DNA of 64,000 bases from Nocardioides mangrovicus (GTDB taxonomy: Bacteria; Actinomycetota; Actinomycetes; Propionibacteriales; Nocardioidaceae), in NCBI RefSeq assembly GCF_003674065.1, contig NZ_RDBE01000008.1:1-64000 (forward strand). The letters are read 5' to 3'. A model generated the notes under the pieces. It was given only the letters and a program-made list of their open reading frames with translations, did not search any database and was not told the origin of the DNA. Position 1 is the first letter of the stretch, and the number at the start of each line of letters is the position of its first letter. Both the position numbers and the translations under genes were made by a program. Below, one piece after another: positions 59,444 to 64,000 of the stretch.

Positions 59444-60038
59444 CGTCGTCGGTGGTGCGAGGCCGGTCCAGGGCGAACACCTCGGGCGGGCGGCCCCACT
59501 CGTTGCGGCCGAGCCGTGAGAGCGGACGCAGCTCGTCCATCATCGGGTGGTCGCCGTCGAGCGCGGCGTCGTCGACGGTGACGGCCAGCACCTGGCCGAT
59601 CACCACGGCGCTGCTGCCCACCGGCACCACCTCGAGCAGCCGGCACTCCAGCGACGCCGGGGAGTCGGCGACCCGGGGTGGCGCGACCATCTCCGAGGCC
59701 GCCAGCGCGATGCCGAGCTCGCCGGCCTCGTCCACGCCGGGCTCGAAAGGCGCACTGGAGTCGTTGACGAGGTCGAGCAGGTCGGCGGAGGCGATGCTCA
59801 CCACGAACTCGCCGGTCGCGCGGACGTTGCGCAGCGTGTCCTTCTCGCCGACCGAGGTGAACATCAGCGCCGGCGGATCGGCGCTGGCCACGGAGAAGAA
59901 CGAGTGGGGCGCGAGGTTGCCGCGTCCCTCGGCGTCCAGCGTGCTGACCCAGGCGATGGGTCGCGGGACGACCAGGGAGTTCAGCAGCGGGTAGGCGTCG
60001 ACGTCGTCGTCGGCCAGGTCGAACACGCGGCGCGCCAT
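59424..60038 (-). CDS. Flavin reductase family protein (FMN-binding split barrel)
   Basis: 204 aa. YPLLNSLVVPRPIAWVSTLDAEGRGNLAPHSFFSVASADPPALMFTSVG is the N-terminal FMN-binding signature, and TLRNVRATGEFVVSIAS with RVADSPASLECRLLEVVPVGSSAVVIGQVLAVTV completes the fold. Members reduce flavins for monooxygenases or bind FMN in oxidoreductases. ATG 60038; the 3' end overlaps the convergent lipoprotein by 20 bp. It follows the TrmH-like gene by 5 bp, so the two are probably cotranscribed. Confidence 0.88.
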   Translation of the reverse strand: MARRVFDLADDDVDAYPLLNSLVVPRPIAWVSTLDAEGRGNLAPHSFFSVASADPPALMFTSVGEKDTLRNVRATGEFVVSIASADLLDLVNDSSAPFEPGVDEAGELGIALAASEMVAPPRVADSPASLECRLLEVVPVGSSAVVIGQVLAVTVDDAALDGDHPMMDELRPLSRLGRNEWGRPPEVFALDRPRTTDDVRRSRS

Positions 60039-60043
60039 GTCGC

Positions 60044-60850
60044 TCAGGATAGGTGGCGCTGCCGAGCCGCTTCGTAGAGGAGCACGGTGGCGGCGTTGGC
60101 CGCGTTCAGCGACGACGCCGAGCCCCGGATGGGGATGCGCAGCACGTGGTCGCACCGCTCGCGCCAGGCCGCGCTCATGCCGCGGGTCTCGTTGCCGACG
60201 ACCAGCAGCACCGGTCCGGTCAGGTCCGCCGCGTGGAGGTCCAGGTCGCCGGTCTCGTCGCTGCCGAGCACGGTGACGCGGTCGCCGATTGCGTCGAGCA
60301 CGTCGTCGGGTCGCTCGCTGCGCACCACCGGCAGCGAGAACAGCGACCCGGTGCTGGCGCGCACCGCCTGCGGGTCGTAGGGGTCGGCCGCGTGGCCGGC
60401 GACGACGACGCCGTGGGCACCGAAGGCGTCGGCCGAGCGGACCACGGAACCCAGGTTCCCGGGGGAGGAGGGCCGGTCGAGGCAGACCGCGAAGAGGTCG
60501 GGCACGTCGGGCGGCAGCTGCTCGTCGCGGGTGGCCACCACCGCGACCACCTCGGCGTCCTTGCCGGCCAGCTCGGCGAGCAGGTCGGCGGAGAGCCCGA
60601 CCGCCTCGTGGCGCCCGACCAGAGCCCGGGCCCAGTCCGAGAGCCGGCGGTCGGCGTCGTAGAGCACGGTCCGCACCTGCCAGTCGTGCTCCTCGGCGAG
60701 GGTGATCGGCCGGACGCCCTGCACCAGGAAGGCGCCCTCGCGGTGGCGCTTGGTGCGGTTGGTCAGCAGCGCCTGCCACTGCTGGAACTGGGCGTTGGGC
60801 CTGGTCACACGCACCGGACCAGTCTGCCCGTCGCGAGGATGCGTAGACAT
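60044..60850 (-). CDS. TrmH family (SPOUT) RNA 2'-O-methyltransferase
   Basis: 268 aa from ATG 60850; GTG starts around 60814 are possible. The N-terminal substrate-binding domain (NAQFQQWQALLTNRTKRHREGAFLVQGVRPI) precedes the knotted SPOUT domain with motif 1 SPGNLGSVVRSADAFG, motif 2 GPVLLVVGNETRGMS and motif 3 IPIRGSASSLNAANAATVLLYEAARQ. It methylates ribose 2'-OH in rRNA or tRNA; target unknown. Divergent from the GAF regulator, 49 bp apart. Confidence 0.9.
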   Translation of the reverse strand: MSTHPRDGQTGPVRVTRPNAQFQQWQALLTNRTKRHREGAFLVQGVRPITLAEEHDWQVRTVLYDADRRLSDWARALVGRHEAVGLSADLLAELAGKDAEVVAVVATRDEQLPPDVPDLFAVCLDRPSSPGNLGSVVRSADAFGAHGVVVAGHAADPYDPQAVRASTGSLFSLPVVRSERPDDVLDAIGDRVTVLGSDETGDLDLHAADLTGPVLLVVGNETRGMSAAWRERCDHVLRIPIRGSASSLNAANAATVLLYEAARQRHLS

Positions 60851-60887
60851 TGCCCAGCTTCTTGTGGTCTGCGCCACATGGACGCCG

Positions 60888-60893
60888 TACGCT
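60888..60893 (+). promoter_or_regulatory. -10 motif TACGCT, leaderless GAF-regulator gene
   Basis: TACGCT ends 6 nt before GTG 60900 with no ribosome-binding site, as in other leaderless genes here. Confidence 0.5.
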
Positions 60894-60899
60894 CGCGGC

Positions 60900-62195
60900 G
60901 TGAGTACCGGGCAGCTGGCGATGCCTCCGGGGACCGACCCCCAGGAGCTCAGCCGCCTGCTCGCGCTCGCCCACGACGCGTTCGTGGACTGCGGCGACCC
61001 GGGGAGCGCCGTGCGCCAGCTCGTGCTGGACTCCTGGCGCCGCAGCGTCGCCTCCGGTCTTGACCCCGAGCTCGCCCAGGCGCCGATCCGGCTCGACGAC
61101 GAGGAGCTGGCCGCGATCCGCGAGGCGCACCCGCTGACCAGCGTGATGCCGGTGATCCGGCGGCTGCTGGTCGAGAGCGCCGCCGACGCAGGGCTGCTGG
61201 TGGCGGTCAGCGACGCCGCCGGGCAGCTGCTCTACGTCGAGGGCTCCTCCTCGCTGCGCTCGCGGGCGGAGTCGATGAACTTCCTGCCCGGCGCCGACTG
61301 GAGCGAGGCCGTGGCCGGTACCAACGCGCCGGGCACCGCGCTCGCGCTGGAGCGCCCGGTGCAGATCTTCGCCGGCGAGCACCTCTCACGACAGGTCACG
61401 CCGTGGAGCTGCTCGGCCGCGCCGATCCACGACCCCGACAGCCGCGCGATGCTGGGCGTCCTCGACGTGACCGGCAGCGCCGAGGTGGCGACGCCGTACG
61501 CCCTGCAGCTGGTGCGCGCCACGGCCGCAGCAGCCGAGGCGGAGCTGCGGATCGCGCGCCTGTCCGGCGCACGCGCCCACGTGGCCGTCAGTCCGGGCTG
61601 GAGCGCTCCACGGCTCGGCGTGCTGGGTCGCAACGCCGCCGTGGTGGAGCACAGCGGCAGCACCAGCCGGCTCTCGCTGCGGCACAGCGAGGTGCTGCTG
61701 GTGCTCGCGGGCGCGCGCGACGGGCTCAGCACGGCCCAGCTCGCCCTGGCGCTGAGCGAGGACGACCAGGCGGCCGTCACCGTGCGGGCCGAGGTGTCGC
61801 GGCTGCGCCAGATCCTGGCCGGGCTCACGGGCGGGCCCGAGCTGGCCTCGCGGCCCTACCGCCTCACCGCGGCGCTGCCCACCGACGTCGAGGAGGTGCG
61901 CTCGGCGCTGCGCGCGGGGCAGCTGCGCCGCGCGGTCGCGGCGTACCCGGGACCGGTGCTGCCGTCGTCGGTCGCGCCGGGTGTGGTGGAGATCCGCGAC
62001 GCGCTGCACGCCGAGGTGCGCTCGGCGGTGCTCGCCGCCACCGACGCCGACGCCGTGCTCTCCTTCGCCGACACCGGCCACGGCCGCGACGACTACGAGG
62101 TCTGGCAGCACGCGCTGCAGGTGCTGCCGGCCTCCTCGCCGCGCTACGCGCAGGTGAGCGGGCACGTGGAGCGGCTCGACCTCGAGCTGGGGTAG
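60900..62195 (+). CDS. GAF-domain transcriptional regulator, AcoR-like without the AAA+ domain
   Basis: 431 aa. VRQLVLDSWRRSVASGLDPELAQAPIRLDDEELAAIREAHPLTSVMPVIRRLLVESAADAGLLVAVSDAAG matches the N-terminal sensory half of AcoR-type activators; GADWSEAVAGTNAPGTALALERPVQIFAGEHLSRQVTPWSCSAAPI is the diagnostic GAF motif. No sigma-54 AAA+ module follows. Instead there is a winged-helix-like segment (LSLRHSEVLLVLAGARDGLSTAQLALAL...VRAEVSRLRQIL). It probably activates the adjacent aldehyde dehydrogenase gene in response to an aldehyde or alcohol. Confidence 0.87.
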   Translation: MSTGQLAMPPGTDPQELSRLLALAHDAFVDCGDPGSAVRQLVLDSWRRSVASGLDPELAQAPIRLDDEELAAIREAHPLTSVMPVIRRLLVESAADAGLLVAVSDAAGQLLYVEGSSSLRSRAESMNFLPGADWSEAVAGTNAPGTALALERPVQIFAGEHLSRQVTPWSCSAAPIHDPDSRAMLGVLDVTGSAEVATPYALQLVRATAAAAEAELRIARLSGARAHVAVSPGWSAPRLGVLGRNAAVVEHSGSTSRLSLRHSEVLLVLAGARDGLSTAQLALALSEDDQAAVTVRAEVSRLRQILAGLTGGPELASRPYRLTAALPTDVEEVRSALRAGQLRRAVAAYPGPVLPSSVAPGVVEIRDALHAEVRSAVLAATDADAVLSFADTGHGRDDYEVWQHALQVLPASSPRYAQVSGHVERLDLELG

Positions 62196-62224
62196 CGGGC
62201 CCTCACAGGCACCGCAGAACCGCT

Positions 62225-62257
62225 GCAACGTCTGGGCAACGGGTCCGTGCCTAGCGT
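62225..62257 (+). promoter_or_regulatory. Promoter of the aldehyde dehydrogenase gene with GCAACG repeats
   Basis: GCAACG occurs at 62225-62230 and 62236-62241, 11 bp apart, just upstream of a TAGCGT -10-like motif (62252-62257). A start near 62264 gives a leader of about 27 nt that holds AAGGAG. The repeats sit where an activator would contact polymerase; the GAF regulator next door is the natural candidate. Confidence 0.5.
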
Positions 62258-62290
62258 CACAGGCACACCCCAGCGACGAAGGAGTCAGCC

Positions 62291-63814
62291 ATGCCGACGT
62301 ATGCACAGCCGGGCACCGAGGGGAGCGTCGTCTCCTACAAGCCCCGCTACGACCACTGGATCGGCGGCGAGTACGTCGCCCCGGTCAAGGGCCAGTACTT
62401 CGAGAACGTCTCGCCGGTCAACGGCAAGGTGTTCACCGAGATCGCGCGCGGCACCGCCGAGGACATCGAGGCCGCCCTCGACGCAGCGCACGTCGCCGCA
62501 CCGGCCTGGGGCAAGACCGCCGTGGCCGAGCGCGCCAACGTCCTCAACAAGATCGCCGACCGCATCGAGGCCAACCTCGAGATGCTGGCGGTGGGGGAGA
62601 CCTGGGACAACGGCAAGCCGGTGCGCGAGACCATGGCCGCCGACCTGCCGCTCGCCGTCGACCACTTCCGGTACTTCGCCGGCGCGGTCCGCGCGCAGGA
62701 GGGACACCTCTCGCAGATCGACGACGACACCGTCGCCTACCACTTCCACGAGCCGCTGGGCGTCGTCGGCCAGATCATCCCGTGGAACTTCCCGCTGCTG
62801 ATGGCGGTCTGGAAGCTGGCCCCCGCACTGGCCGCCGGCAACGCGGTCGTCATCAAGCCCGCCGAGCAGACCCCGGCCTCGATCATGCTGCTGATGGAGC
62901 TGATCGCCGACCTGCTGCCCGCGGGCGTGGTCAACGTCGTCAACGGGTTCGGCGCCGAGGCGGGCGCGCCGCTGGCGTCCTCGAGCCGCATCCGGAAGAT
63001 CGCCTTCACCGGCGAGACCACGACCGGCCGGCTGATCATGCAGTACGCCAGCCAGAACCTCATCCCGGTCACCCTCGAGCTCGGCGGCAAGTCGCCGAAC
63101 ATCTTCTTCGAGGACGTCGCGGCCAAGGACGACGACTTCTACGACAAGGCGCTCGAGGGCTTCTCGATGTTCGCGCTCAACCAGGGCGAGGTCTGCACCT
63201 GCCCGAGCCGCTCGCTCATCCAGAACTCGATCCTCGAGCAGTTCCTGCCCGCCGCCACGGAGCGGACCAAGCGGATCGTGCAGGGCAACCCGCTCGACAC
63301 CGACACGATGATCGGCGCGCAGGCCAGCAACGACCAGCTGGAGAAGATCCTGTCCTACATCGACATCGGCACCCAGGAAGGCGCCCGGATCATCACCGGC
63401 GGCGAGCGCGTCGACCTCGGCGGCGACCTGTCCGGCGGCTACTACGTGGCGCCGACGATCTTCCAGGGCACCAACAAGATGCGGATCTTCCAGGAGGAGA
63501 TCTTCGGCCCGGTCGTCTCGGTCACCGGCTTCGACGGCTACGACGACGCGATGCAGATCGCCAACGACACCCTCTACGGGCTCGGCGCCGGCGTCTGGTC
63601 GCGCGACACCAACACCGCCTACCGCGCGGGCCGCGACATCCAGGCGGGTCGCGTGTGGACGAACTGCTACCACCTCTACCCGGCGCACGCGGCCTTCGGC
63701 GGCTACAAGTCCTCGGGCATCGGGCGGGAGAACCACTCGATGATGCTCGACCACTACCAGCAGACGAAGAATCTGCTGGTGAGCTACTCGCCCAAGGCGA
63801 TGGGGTTCTTCTGA
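62291..63814 (+). CDS. NAD-dependent aldehyde dehydrogenase (acetaldehyde/AldB-ExaC type)
   Basis: 507 aa. [29 protein letters not shown] is typical of the AldB/ExaC branch. Catalytic features are the Asn of [10 protein letters not shown], the Glu in [13 protein letters not shown] and the nucleophilic Cys in [30 protein letters not shown] and [14 protein letters not shown] end the fold. It oxidises aliphatic aldehydes such as acetaldehyde. ATG 62291 follows AAGGAG. An AcoR-like regulator precedes it and a DUF779 gene follows, a common trio in actinobacteria. Confidence 0.93.
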   Translation: MPTYAQPGTEGSVVSYKPRYDHWIGGEYVAPVKGQYFENVSPVNGKVFTEIARGTAEDIEAALDAAHVAAPAWGKTAVAERANVLNKIADRIEANLEMLAVGETWDNGKPVRETMAADLPLAVDHFRYFAGAVRAQEGHLSQIDDDTVAYHFHEPLGVVGQIIPWNFPLLMAVWKLAPALAAGNAVVIKPAEQTPASIMLLMELIADLLPAGVVNVVNGFGAEAGAPLASSSRIRKIAFTGETTTGRLIMQYASQNLIPVTLELGGKSPNIFFEDVAAKDDDFYDKALEGFSMFALNQGEVCTCPSRSLIQNSILEQFLPAATERTKRIVQGNPLDTDTMIGAQASNDQLEKILSYIDIGTQEGARIITGGERVDLGGDLSGGYYVAPTIFQGTNKMRIFQEEIFGPVVSVTGFDGYDDAMQIANDTLYGLGAGVWSRDTNTAYRAGRDIQAGRVWTNCYHLYPAHAAFGGYKSSGIGRENHSMMLDHYQQTKNLLVSYSPKAMGFF

Positions 63815-63843
63815 TCGGTGCCGAGCGAAGCGAGGGACCGATC
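63813..63843. terminator. Hairpin at the end of the aldehyde dehydrogenase gene
   Basis: GATCGGT (63813-63819) and ACCGATC (63837-63843) pair across CGAGCGAAGCGAG. It starts within the stop codon. The GC-rich loop sequence is itself of a dispersed type, so it may be a mobile or REP-like unit as well as a terminator. Confidence 0.5.
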
Positions 63844-63848
63844 GATGG

Positions 63849-63905
63849 TGGTTGAGCAGCGAGCGCGGCTGAGGAACGAAGCCGCGACGGAGCGTGCCGA
63901 AACCA
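63849..63905 (+). repeat. Dispersed REP-like repeat, copy 3
   Basis: It begins TGGTTGAGCAGCGAGCGCGG and ends GAGCGTGCCGAAACCA; the ends TGGTT/AACCA are complementary and an inner hairpin GCGGCT/AGCCGC is present. It shares the end motifs with the copies at 20798 and 47777. It lies between the aldehyde dehydrogenase and DUF779 genes. Confidence 0.7.
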
Positions 63906-63924
63906 GATGCCGGGACGTCGGCAC

Positions 63925-64000
63925 ATGAGAGTCGAGCGCGTCGCGATCACCCCGGGGGCTGCGGACCTGCTCCGCAGCCTCCGGGCCGACCACGCCAAGC
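63925..64000 (+). CDS. DUF779 domain protein, N-terminal part only
   Basis: Runs off the window end. The visible 25 residues, MRVERVAITPGAADLLRSLR and onward, match the usual beginning of DUF779 proteins, which are commonly encoded beside AldB-type aldehyde dehydrogenases. ATG 63907, six codons upstream, is in frame. The diagnostic Cys-rich centre lies outside the window, so the call rests on the short N-terminus and the neighbourhood. Confidence 0.6.
   Translation, partial: MRVERVAITPGAADLLRSLRADHAK

Overview
The window is a stretch of very GC-rich actinobacterial chromosome. Gene order, GTG/TTG/CTG starts, TANNNT -10 motifs lying 6-9 nt before start codons (leaderless mRNAs) and a dispersed GGTTGAG(G/C)AG...CGAAACC repeat all suggest a Nocardioides-like member of the Propionibacteriales. 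This is inferred from synteny and style; no database was searched.

Two housekeeping blocks match conserved actinobacterial gene order (compare Mycobacterium tuberculosis Rv1700-Rv1713 and Rv1822-Rv1832). Block 1 is the tail of a probable NUDIX gene, xerD, parA, a small RHH-like partner, scpA, scpB, rluB, tyrA, cmk and der. It is interrupted by two insertions: an envelope-sugar island (896-8513: flippase, GT2, two C-methyltransferases, RmlC-type epimerase, SDR, PIG-L deacetylase, nucleotidylyltransferase) and a four-gene ABC importer (12699-16588). Block 2 (37802-46511) is pgsA, DUF881, sbp, DUF881, gcvH, garA, a MerR gene (ftsR-like), the DUF151 nuclease, a second MerR gene, a glycine riboswitch and gcvP. 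In block 2 the garA FHA gene appears broken by a deletion of about 43 nt that removes the phosphothreonine-binding SRxH core.

Between the blocks lie a leaderless RHH/VOC pair (19727-20235), tRNA-Pro(GGG), a TM-helix mechanosensitive channel, a TetR regulator, two cyclic-di-GMP-type proteins (one EAL protein that looks active, one degenerate), a tightly coupled operon of six glycosyltransferase-like genes (27492-33834), a lipoprotein, two tandem paralogous SGNH hydrolases, an NTF2-like membrane protein and an HNH endonuclease.

After gcvP come a serine beta-lactamase-like hydrolase, an apparent sbcD-sbcC-tldD-tldE operon, fdhD, an OmpR-type two-component system divergent from a secreted 16-residue-repeat protein, a lipoprotein, a flavin reductase, a TrmH-type RNA methyltransferase, and an AcoR-like GAF regulator beside an aldehyde dehydrogenase and the start of a DUF779 gene. 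The strongest leads are the garA lesion, the six-gene glycosyltransferase operon, the self-overlapping operator/promoter of the RHH/VOC pair, the phased CTGAAGA boxes at the two-component locus, and the dispersed repeat family.
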